In this document: in pieces, positions 50,830 to 59,122 of the stretch | How the letters are laid out: each line of letters starts with the position of its first letter | Position numbering within the stretch: the stretch's first letter is position 1 | Notes under the pieces: model-generated | Seen by the model: the letters and a program-made list of their open reading frames with translations, nothing else | What the model was told of the DNA's origin: nothing | The model's database searches: none | Source of the DNA: Naumovozyma dairenensis CBS 421 | Taxonomy: Eukaryota; Ascomycota; Saccharomycetes; Saccharomycetales; Saccharomycetaceae | NCBI RefSeq assembly: GCF_000227115.2 | Contig: NC_016484.1 | Coordinates: forward strand, 62,001-126,000 | DNA length: 64,000 nucleotides | Reading direction: 5' to 3' | Position numbers and translations under genes: made by a program

Positions 50830-51471
50830 TATGTTATTGTTTGTTTTTTGTATGATTGTTCACTCTCTTTGTTTTATACATTCATTCTTATTTTATTTTA
50901 TCTTACATACTGATACACTCATCATTGCAACTAAAATAAAGTTTTACTACTTTTGCTCATCGTTTATCTGGCAGTAAAAAAAGAGGAATACTTCATTAAA
51001 AGATTACGCCGAGAAAGAACGGGTATGTCTTGTTTGAGAAGATAAACAGCTACCCTCGAAGGATGACGTATAGTTTTGAAGAACCGAGCTAGCACTACAG
51101 TTCCAAATGATTCATCTTATTTCCTTGTATAAAAATGTAGGTTTAAATTCACCGGTCGCAGTCTCTTAATAAAAGTGTAGCGATAGGTAAGAGATGCTAA
51201 TATGAAATATACAAAAATGGAACTCAATGAATCAAAAGAATCAACGTGTAATGAGTTGATGGTTTAGCATTACAAGCTTCATTACGAATTATTTACGTCT
51301 AAACCTTTCGACTACATCGAAAGATCCATACTAAGACGAACAATTTGAATATATAGGATATGTGAAACAATAATGTAATTGTTTCGGAACATATTTTTAA
51401 GAAGATTTTTTAATTATATATATTGCGTTGTCTCGTAGATTATATTTATATTTAAGGTCATGTGCTTCTCG
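50830..51471. other. Convergent gap GYP1 / cell-wall gene copy B
   Basis: 642 bp of A/T-rich sequence with no clear motif, gene or homology to the 3' flank of copy A beyond the stop codon; the duplicated segment therefore ends near the coding end. Confidence 0.5.
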
Positions 51472-52767
51472 CTAGCTGCTCGACAATGTCTGCGTGTGAT
51501 TTGCAGCAACAAAATATGTTACTACTTTAGAATAAAGTGTGATTGGTACTGAATTGGTCCCAGTAACGTATTCCCGATGGGTTGTGTAAATTGTAGTTTC
51601 AAATTCAGTCTTTGTATTTGTAATACTACATCTCGAGCTTGTTTCATGTTCATTTAAAGATGCTTGGGTGGACTCTTGACTAGATGAAACTTGTGTGGCT
51701 TTGATTGATGAAGAAGATGATGATGATAATGACGATGATGGTGGTGGGAGAGATGAGGAACTAGAAAGGTGAAGAACCGAGCATTGACCATAATCCATGC
51801 TACTTGGTAACCTACATTCAGAAGGTAGTGTAGTTTCTGGCGTTTCCCCATTATATTTAACTGTCACATAACGTTGCATCATACCGTCACTCCCAGTAAT
51901 ACTTACCGAGTTTATACCGACAGTAAACAGTGATGCGTTATAACCTGGGCCGAAATCTATATTGATTATATCTGATGAAGCACCAGAGGAGCTTATATTG
52001 ATGACCATGGAACCATTTGCAGGATTATAATTCCAATTCTGTATTTTTGTTTTAGTCGATCCTTGATAGCGGATCGATGAACCTTTATTAAATCCTCGAA
52101 ATACTAAAGGTTTTGTATATGAACCACGAATAACATAGAACTCCCTCCCTTCTTGTAACCAAAACGTTTGGTCTATTTCCTTCGTCGAGTCAAGATAAAA
52201 TGTAGTAATGCCTCCAAGAAATGCAATACAGCCTCCACCAGTAACTGAACTTGAAAGCGTAATGTTACCACCACTTAAAGCGATCGTTCCGGTATTTTCA
52301 ATACCGGATCCTGGCCCATAAATACTCATATTGGGGAAAAATGTTTCGATATTTATAATACCTTCATTGATAAAACTGTCTGAGGCCCCAAACAGTTCAT
52401 TGGCTTGATACACACTATTTTGTACGGTCAAAAGTCCCTCCTTTTCGTTTAGGATTGACTTCGCAGATATGTTGGTTCCACTAGTTTTACTATACGTCCC
52501 AGGGTTGTATAGGTATATGTTGTGCGAGTTCGTGATAGCCCCAGTGACATTAATATAATTTGATGAAACACACAGGTTACCATCAACATCCAAAGAATCC
52601 ATGAAGTTGACATTGGTTCCTGATGTAATTTTCAATGATTTATCCGCATCGATTGTAACCGGTTCATTGTATGTGATTGACCCTGTTTGTAAAACATCGT
52701 GTGAAATTTCGATAGCCTGACACAACGTTAGTAAGATGATATATGAGAAGACAGAGTATATATTCAT
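51472..52767 (-). CDS. Hyr/Iff/Awp-like cell-wall protein, copy B (complete)
   Basis: 431 residues. A clear signal peptide (MNIYSVFSYIILLTLCQAIE, cleavage near 20) precedes a beta-helix domain of the Hyphal_reg_CWP family (about 20-320): repeated short strands with NG turns, GGGCIAFLGG, and the family's late motif SDIINIDFGPGYNASLFTVG. Then ECRLPSSMDYGQCSVLHL with two Cys, a Ser stalk (about 335-365), and a Thr/Ser tail with FETTIYTTHREYVTGT. The end (AANHTQTLSSS) lacks an omega site and hydrophobic GPI tail, unlike full-length Hyr/Iff adhesins, so the product may be secreted or held by other means, or the stalk has been cut short. Many NxS/T sites. Paralogue of copy A, head pointing the other way. 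No S. cerevisiae gene at this place. Confidence 0.85.
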   Translation of the reverse strand: MNIYSVFSYIILLTLCQAIEISHDVLQTGSITYNEPVTIDADKSLKITSGTNVNFMDSLDVDGNLCVSSNYINVTGAITNSHNIYLYNPGTYSKTSGTNISAKSILNEKEGLLTVQNSVYQANELFGASDSFINEGIINIETFFPNMSIYGPGSGIENTGTIALSGGNITLSSSVTGGGCIAFLGGITTFYLDSTKEIDQTFWLQEGREFYVIRGSYTKPLVFRGFNKGSSIRYQGSTKTKIQNWNYNPANGSMVINISSSGASSDIINIDFGPGYNASLFTVGINSVSITGSDGMMQRYVTVKYNGETPETTLPSECRLPSSMDYGQCSVLHLSSSSSLPPPSSSLSSSSSSSIKATQVSSSQESTQASLNEHETSSRCSITNTKTEFETTIYTTHREYVTGTNSVPITLYSKVVTYFVAANHTQTLSSS

Positions 52768-53115
52768 TGTTGTTTCATTCTTGATTGATTGATCTCATAG
52801 TAGCTAAAATTATTAACATTATATACTCAAGAGGGAATATATACTGAGATGGATACCCCAGAGAAATCGCAGCAAAACGTTTTCAGAATGGCCAATCTAT
52901 TGAGTTCCCAATGCATCTTGGAAAGTTTATTTGTAATTTAACCCTGCAGTGACCTACATGTCCTATCTCATTGACTACCTAACCAGCAATGCAATGCGGA
53001 ACGAACATCCCTTCCTAATTAAGTTTTGGCAATGGTTGGTTAGTGAATCTATTTGATAACAAGCAAATCTCCTGCAAGATCGAGGATTTGGAATGTGTCC
53101 AGTAGTGGAGCATAA
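51472..53115 (-). repeat. Inverted duplicate copy B (cell-wall gene and promoter)
   Basis: Counterpart of 18950-20500 on the opposite strand. Upstream similarity includes AATAAACTTTCCAAGATGCA-type and GGATACCCCAGAGAAATCGC blocks and fades near 53115. Confidence 0.85.
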
Positions 53116-53242
53116 TACGTACAAAAAAACCTTATGAAACTTTATCCCCCTACGCATCTTCTCTATATGTACCATACATACCCTGTATTATTGCATCTAT
53201 TTTAAGGTTGCATGCAAAGCCTAATTTCCCTGAGTTCAATAC

Positions 53243-53255
53243 ACACCCAGACATT
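53243..53255 (+). promoter_or_regulatory. Rap1-type site
   Basis: ACACCCAGACATT matches the yeast Rap1 consensus well. It lies 480 bp upstream of cell-wall gene copy B; the matching place in copy A has no clear counterpart. Confidence 0.5.
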
Positions 53256-54004
53256 ACATACATTTGTGCCTACTAGCTGACGCACTCCGTAGCCTAAGAC
53301 TGTTCGTGCGTGAAGTGTGCAATATGAGGGGAAGAGATGGGAACCAAAAAATAGGCCTACCCCCACCGTTCCCAACACCCAGATAAAAATATCTATCCCC
53401 TACTCCCAACCCCCATTTATAGAATGTTGAATATATCTTAATATGGTCTCTTTTACCTTAATTACTAGTCATCATAAAAATATTTTGGTTGTTTATCTGT
53501 ACCCCAAATTTTACCCCCCAAATTTCTGGTTTTCCCCCTGTTGGATCCTCAATTTGAGGCCTTCTAGCCCGGCTTTTACCACCGAAATTTTTTAATCCAA
53601 CCCCTCCTATGTCTGGAAGGGAAGGATAGAATTAGGAAATTCAAGAGCGACAACGGAGAGGCCAAACTGGTTCCCAGTTCGAGATATACCAAAATTTTGA
53701 GATAAATATTCAAAATATGTTTAAGACACTTCCCTCAAGGAAGAATTTAAGAAAAGGGATTTCACGACAGAAGAAACAAAAAAACTGGATTATAACGGTT
53801 GTCTAGAAAGCCTCTACTCTCTGTCACCTTGAGGCTGGTTTAGATTACTGAATGATCTTTCTTTGTTAGGCGTCGTAACGGTAAAAGAGAGCAGAAATGT
53901 ACGTAAGGATATTGAGGAGAAGATATGGTCTTTAAATATTAAAACTTTATTTTACTTGCGATCGTAAATGTTTCAGTATGTAATTTGAAATAAAATGAGA
54001 AGGA

Positions 54005-54095
54005 ATATATAAAACTAGGAGATAATCTTCAGTCATCCATGATTAAATTACCCCATGGGTTTAATAAATATATTCATATTAGTGAAAATGATATT
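54005..54095 (+). pseudogene. Relic of an NDC80 fragment
   Basis: Gapless alignment of about 81 bases to NDC80 16645-16725 with roughly 66 identities. Translation keeps frame: MIKLPHGFNKYIHISENDIK here against MIKLTNGFNKFIHIIEIDIK in Ndc80 (residues about 371-390). A TGA follows at 54103. It has no start or promoter and is too short to function. The parent gene is 37 kb away on the same strand. Confidence 0.75.
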
Positions 54096-54301
54096 AAATT
54101 TAGTTGAGCACAGTAAGGAAACCATCAGGCGCTGTGTTTGTCCAAAGCGGCTTCTGATATATGTGGTAGCAATGTTTAGTTGTTTATATTGTGACCTTTT
54201 TTTGTTTGTTTCACTGTCTAAGCTGACCGAATTTGTGACGCCGACGGGGTTTCCTCGGCGAAATCTCCCAGATTCACCTGTCGATCCATCCGTACACCCG
54301 C

Positions 54302-54307
54302 TCTCTT

Positions 54308-54342
<35 letters not shown>

Positions 54343-54398
54343 TAATTACTTACTGAATTCATTTTCATAGAAACAGAAATATATATATATATATATAT
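54302..54398. repeat. (CT)n(TA)n and (TA)n microsatellites
   Basis: Two dinucleotide tracts separated by about 35 bp, just beyond the VPS5 3' end. Confidence 0.9.
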
Positions 54399-54424
54399 TA
54401 CGGTATGCCATTATATAATGTTAT

Positions 54425-56578
54425 TTATAGATTATTCTTATAAAATGTCTCCCAAAGCTCAATACATTCCTTTTGAGCTTCTATGGATGATTCTAACGAT
54501 ATCTCGATACTATTTCGGAACTCGTTTATCTTCTCCTTATCAAACTTTTTAACTTCCAATTTGATCTTTTCACCAACTTCATTCCATTTATTTCTTATAA
54601 TGCGTAACCTTGTATTCAAAAGTCTATATTCAAACTTTATTAATTCAAGTTTCTTGTTATCGCCTTGCGGATTAATTGTTTTTTGTAACTTTTCACCTTG
54701 AATCCTTTTCTTATTCCTTTCCTCTTCAACAACAAGTGAAAAATATCCTAATTTTGCCCTTTGATTGAAAATAGCTTTAACACTAGCTAATGCCCTCATA
54801 TAATTATCTATACTAGCTCCCATTATTATTGACTCTTGTAAGGAATTCCTTTCTAGAGATACTTTAATTTCCTTTTGAATTTCTTCAAAATTTATTAATA
54901 CATCTGAACTTTTTTCTGTCACATTCAGGTCCGCTAAAGAATGCATTAAAGATACAAAATCATCCATTGCAATGGCCAACTCATTTCGTTGGGTCTCTAG
55001 TAGATCTAAATGTGTATATATGTGTTTCAACTGTTCTTCTAAATCATCGATGGATTTACCTTGTTCAATGAAAAATGTATCAATTTCAGTATATTTAGGT
55101 GCAGATGAAAATGACATACCCATAAATCCTTTATTGACTTCTGCATCAATACCACCATTCCTAATGATTCGTATCCCATCTTCAGAACCAAATAATTGAA
55201 TCGGACTTATATAAATTTCTGAAAGATCATTACTATCATTTGATGCGTTAGAACCAGTTAAATTCTCACGATTTTTACAATCATAAGGGAAATTTGTACT
55301 TGTCAGGAAAAGTAAGAAATCAGGATCATTTTGTAAAATAGTATCTGTAGCAATGCAAATTAACATATTTTCCATTTGAATTCTTCTATTCTCAATGAAA
55401 TCTCCAGAAAACCTTCTTATAGCTTGCTTTTCAGGTGGTGGTGGGATTACTTTACCCAAATGGTTATTTTGTAATTGACGATATAACCATCTAAAATCTC
55501 TATAGCGTCTTGTCACTTGAGCATAACTGGATTCTATTAATGTAGATTCAGCAATGATGGTATATTCAACGTGCATGGAAGTTAATTCACCTACTTTGAT
55601 TGGATCTTTAACTTCTATTTTAAAATCAACTAATGGAATTTCTTTCTCTTCTGTTTCTTTTTCTTTTTCTATTTGCGGTTTTGATTTCTGATCTGGTACT
55701 TGTTCATGGGTCTTTTCCATGGTTGTATTGGTTTCTAAAGCATTCTTTTCGGATTCATTTACAGTAGAACCTTTCTTGGGTGATAATACATATAGGGGTT
55801 CATTAACTTTATGTAATATATTATGTTCTTGTTCTGATTGTCCATTTGGATTATCAGACAATTTTTTTTCTTCCAATGGTTCGTCAACAAATTCATCATC
55901 CATTGCGTTTTCACCCAATGGATCTATATCTTCTTCCATTTCTTCATTATTATCTTGATTATCCTGAGATTTACGTTGAGTGGTGATTTCACCAACTCTT
56001 TTGGCATGTTGTAAGATTGTAGTTGAATCAAATAGTATATGAGGTTTAGCAATCTTACGAACTGGTTGAAATTTAATGTCAACACCTTTTGGAACTCCAC
56101 TGAAAAGACCGTCATCACTTATGGAAGAAAATGGACCGTTTAACTCATTCTTGGTAAATAACGAGCCGTCAGCGGTTAGGATCGTACTTGCATCATGATT
56201 TTTTGATAAAATGGGTGGATCATAACGATGGTTCAGGTCGTCAAAGGGATCTTCTTCTGGAGCCAAACTGTTAATCAAATCTGCCTTATGCTTTTCTTCA
56301 GGAGCAACAGTATTTTGTTTATGACCTTCCCAGGTAGATGAGAGATTTTGAGGTTCAATTCCATGCTGTTCCTCAGAAGTAATAGTATCTATCATAGGGT
56401 TTAAATAATTATTGTTACTAACTGACAAATCGGCAAATGTATCAGATAATTCTTTGGGTACATCTCCGACTAATGGTGTCTGTTCCTCTTCTTTGTCATG
56501 TTGTTGTTGAGGAGTAGGATTGAGATCATCCCAAACAGGGGCCTTTAAAGCATCATCAAGAGAATTATCAAAATCCAT
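54425..56578 (-). CDS. VPS5: Retromer sorting nexin Vps5 (PX-BAR)
   Basis: 717 residues (yeast Vps5 675). The N-terminal 320 residues are disordered and acidic (DDALKAPVWDDLNPTPQQQH; EEDIDPLGENAMDDEFVDEP). The PX domain (about 320-445) contains the phosphoinositide-binding RRYRDFRWLYRQL, PPPPEKQAIRRF and FIENRRIQMENML. A BAR coiled-coil domain occupies about 490-717. With Vps17 it forms the membrane-bending half of retromer, retrieving Vps10 from endosome to Golgi. Length and acidic N-terminus favour Vps5 over the ohnologue YKR078W. Neighbours GYP1 and ALG8 match YOR070C and YOR067C. Confidence 0.95.
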   Translation of the reverse strand: MDFDNSLDDALKAPVWDDLNPTPQQQHDKEEEQTPLVGDVPKELSDTFADLSVSNNNYLNPMIDTITSEEQHGIEPQNLSSTWEGHKQNTVAPEEKHKADLINSLAPEEDPFDDLNHRYDPPILSKNHDASTILTADGSLFTKNELNGPFSSISDDGLFSGVPKGVDIKFQPVRKIAKPHILFDSTTILQHAKRVGEITTQRKSQDNQDNNEEMEEDIDPLGENAMDDEFVDEPLEEKKLSDNPNGQSEQEHNILHKVNEPLYVLSPKKGSTVNESEKNALETNTTMEKTHEQVPDQKSKPQIEKEKETEEKEIPLVDFKIEVKDPIKVGELTSMHVEYTIIAESTLIESSYAQVTRRYRDFRWLYRQLQNNHLGKVIPPPPEKQAIRRFSGDFIENRRIQMENMLICIATDTILQNDPDFLLFLTSTNFPYDCKNRENLTGSNASNDSNDLSEIYISPIQLFGSEDGIRIIRNGGIDAEVNKGFMGMSFSSAPKYTEIDTFFIEQGKSIDDLEEQLKHIYTHLDLLETQRNELAIAMDDFVSLMHSLADLNVTEKSSDVLINFEEIQKEIKVSLERNSLQESIIMGASIDNYMRALASVKAIFNQRAKLGYFSLVVEEERNKKRIQGEKLQKTINPQGDNKKLELIKFEYRLLNTRLRIIRNKWNEVGEKIKLEVKKFDKEKINEFRNSIEISLESSIEAQKECIELWETFYKNNL

Positions 56579-56892
56579 ATCTGTGTGGTAGTGTAAGTAA
56601 AATAGCCGTGCTGATGGAATATCTTAGAGGTATCTCGGTCTAGTCTATCACTTGTTGTATCTTCAACACTTGTTTTAATCTTTTGAATGTTAAAAGGGAA
56701 ATTTGTTTGAAGTCGTGTTTTTCCATATAGACTGAAAAGTTCAGGACACTACAACAAACAAGAACTCTTGAACAAGAAGCGAAAGATACAAGAAGAACAC
56801 AAAGAGGCAAAGACTGCGTGATAGCATATATCTTTGGTGTGCTCCTCTTTTAGGATTTTTGTTGCAATATTCTCAGGAGGCAAAGAGGAAAG
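56579..56892. promoter_or_regulatory. Divergent VPS5 / ALG8 promoter
   Basis: 314 bp, ordinary composition; no strong factor motif recognised. Confidence 0.4.
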
Positions 56893-58605
56893 ATGTCTGT
56901 CACTACGAAGGAGAATAAATTACTTCTACAAGAGAAACAAGATAATAATAAGAACAATCATCCGAAAGAGAAAAGTCGATACTCATTATGGAACTTTTGG
57001 ATCTGTTCATTAGCGTTAAAAATTCTATTATTCCCAGATTATTACAGTACAGATTTTGATGTTCATAGAAATTGGTTAGCCATTACGAATAAATTACCAT
57101 TGAAGGAATGGTACTATGAACATACGTCACAATGGACACTCGATTATCCGCCATTTTTTGCATATTTTGAATGGTTCATGTCACAATTTGTTCCAAAAGT
57201 GGTCCGTGATGATGGATGTTTAGACATTGTTCCAGTGGGTCAATTTGGTTGGGCCACCGTTGTGTTTCAAAGAACAAGTGTCATAATTAGTGAAATTTTA
57301 TTATTTGTTGTCTTACAATGGTTTATTAATAAGAGTAAAGATAATGAAAGAACTCAAAGTTTTATTGTTGCCACCAGTATCATCTTATCTCCTGGGTTTT
57401 TAATAATTGATCACATACATTTTCAATATAATGGATTTTTGTTTGCCATTTTAATTGCATCAATTGTTGCAGCAAAGCAAGAACGTTATTTATTATGTGG
57501 TCTATTTTATTCTATCGCTTTATGTTTCAAACATATCTTCCTATATTTAGCACCATGTTATTTTGTTTTCTTATTGAGAGCATATGTTTTAAATGTGAAA
57601 AATTTCAAATTTAAAAGCTATAAAGATTTAATTCTTTTAATTCAATGGAATAATTTGTTTAAATTAGGCGGGATAGTCTTAAGTATATTTGGTATATGTT
57701 TCTTACCATTCATTTATCATTTACCTCAAGTATTTACAAGATTATTCCCATTCGGTAGAGGTTTAACGCATGCATATTGGGCGCCTAATTTTTGGGCCAT
57801 TTATTCTTTTACTGATAAGATTGCCACTACATTATTGTTGAAGTTACCATATGTTCATAAATTATTATGCAAATGTATTAAACATCCATTATTCCCTACG
57901 ACACGTGAAGAAATCCAATCTAGAATAATGGAATACGGTAATAATGGTAGTAAGGGTTTAGTTGAAGATGTTTATTTTATTATCTTACCCCAAATTATTC
58001 CTAAATTAAGTTTCATTTTGACAGGATTTTATCAACTTTTAGCTGTAGTTCCTTTATTATTTGATCCATCATTTAAAAGGTTTATCGGATCATTGACTTT
58101 ATGTGGTATGGCATCATTTTTATTTGGTTGGCATGTTCATGAAAAGGCGATTTTATTAGTTATTATTCCATTTTCATTCTTAGTGGTTTGTGATAGAAGG
58201 TTATTAACTAGTTTCATGTTAGTTAGTTCTGCAGGTTATGTTTCATTATTCCCATTATTATATAAGAATGATGATTTTTTGATTAAGACATTATACACAT
58301 ATATTTGGTGTGTTATATATTTCTTTTCCTTGAGAAAGACTACCAAATTATCATCGAGTGTTGAAAGAAGGATTTTCTTTTTTGATAGATTGGCTATAAT
58401 TTATATTATTGGGTTAGTTCCAATGGTCTTTATTATACAATTTATTGACTTACTAAAGGGAAAATATGTTATCTTTGAGAAATTTGAATTCTTAAGTTTA
58501 ATGATTTACAGTGTTTATTGTTCTGTTGGTGTTATAAGTTCATGGATTGGATTATCATGGCTTTATAATTTTGACGAACCATTATGGATGACTTCTAAGG
58601 AATGA
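56893..58605 (+). CDS. ALG8: ER alpha-1,3-glucosyltransferase Alg8
   Basis: 570 residues (yeast 577), ALG6/ALG8 glucosyltransferase family (GT57). Multi-spanning ER membrane protein with the luminal Asp-containing first loop STDFDVHRNWLAITNKLPLK, the family signature WTLDYPPFFAYFEW (about 76-90), IDHIHFQYNGFLFAIL, LCFKHIFLYLAPCYFV, FPFGRGLTHAYWAPNFWAIY and FLFGWHVHEKAILL. It adds the second glucose to the lipid-linked oligosaccharide for N-glycosylation. About a dozen hydrophobic helices are visible. ATG at 56893 is the first in frame. Intact. Confidence 0.97.
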   Translation: MSVTTKENKLLLQEKQDNNKNNHPKEKSRYSLWNFWICSLALKILLFPDYYSTDFDVHRNWLAITNKLPLKEWYYEHTSQWTLDYPPFFAYFEWFMSQFVPKVVRDDGCLDIVPVGQFGWATVVFQRTSVIISEILLFVVLQWFINKSKDNERTQSFIVATSIILSPGFLIIDHIHFQYNGFLFAILIASIVAAKQERYLLCGLFYSIALCFKHIFLYLAPCYFVFLLRAYVLNVKNFKFKSYKDLILLIQWNNLFKLGGIVLSIFGICFLPFIYHLPQVFTRLFPFGRGLTHAYWAPNFWAIYSFTDKIATTLLLKLPYVHKLLCKCIKHPLFPTTREEIQSRIMEYGNNGSKGLVEDVYFIILPQIIPKLSFILTGFYQLLAVVPLLFDPSFKRFIGSLTLCGMASFLFGWHVHEKAILLVIIPFSFLVVCDRRLLTSFMLVSSAGYVSLFPLLYKNDDFLIKTLYTYIWCVIYFFSLRKTTKLSSSVERRIFFFDRLAIIYIIGLVPMVFIIQFIDLLKGKYVIFEKFEFLSLMIYSVYCSVGVISSWIGLSWLYNFDEPLWMTSKE

Positions 58606-59122
58606 TGATGATATATATATATACCTTTTAATGCAACAACGCAGGAAAATGCGCAATCCTGTATGTACTAATGAAAAAAAAGGAAAAGATGGGTATTTCT
58701 ATTCTTTTCGATTGGCTTAATTCCGTGTATAGAATATATATAAAATTCTAATTGTAATTTATAGAAGTATGCTTGTTTTTCTCATCATAGTTACGATACA
58801 GAAGGGGAAATGATTTCTAGAAATTGTATATCAAACCAACAATTTTGGTATCTGTTCCTGGTTCATCAGTTTTTTGGGTTCTTTCAAGTCATTGCATGAA
58901 TAAATGGATTGGTTCAGTTCCAGAGCAAAGTATATGCGTTCATTAACTACTACCTACTAACAGTGACATACCGCTATTGAAGCTTGTAGAATTGTCTAAT
59001 TGAATAAAGTATATTATCTGATTCCTGTTTTAAGTTGCACAAGGTAATGCTGGTCAAAACAAGTGCAAGCATTGATTTTATGTCATCAAGTGTGGCCCTT
59101 TGTTTATTAGTATCTATAAGTT
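58606..59122. other. Convergent gap ALG8 / MSA1 with intron-like signals
   Basis: 517 bp. On the plus strand a GTATGT (58661-58666) and a perfect TACTAAC (58955-58961) sit 289 bp apart, preceded by a 10-codon frame from ATG 58631. See findings. No conserved gene recognised. Confidence 0.4.

Larger units (their letters stand above)
52768..54424. other. 1.66-kb intergenic region between cell-wall gene B and VPS5
   Basis: From the copy-B start: duplicated promoter (to about 53115), a Rap1-type ACACCCAGACATT (53243-53255), a C-rich tract (53345-53420 and 53500-53610) whose complement resembles the G-rich interior of the 13156-13440 element, an NDC80 relic (about 54005-54095), and (CT)n plus (TA)n microsatellites (54302-54342, 54379-54398). 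No intact gene. Confidence 0.6.
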
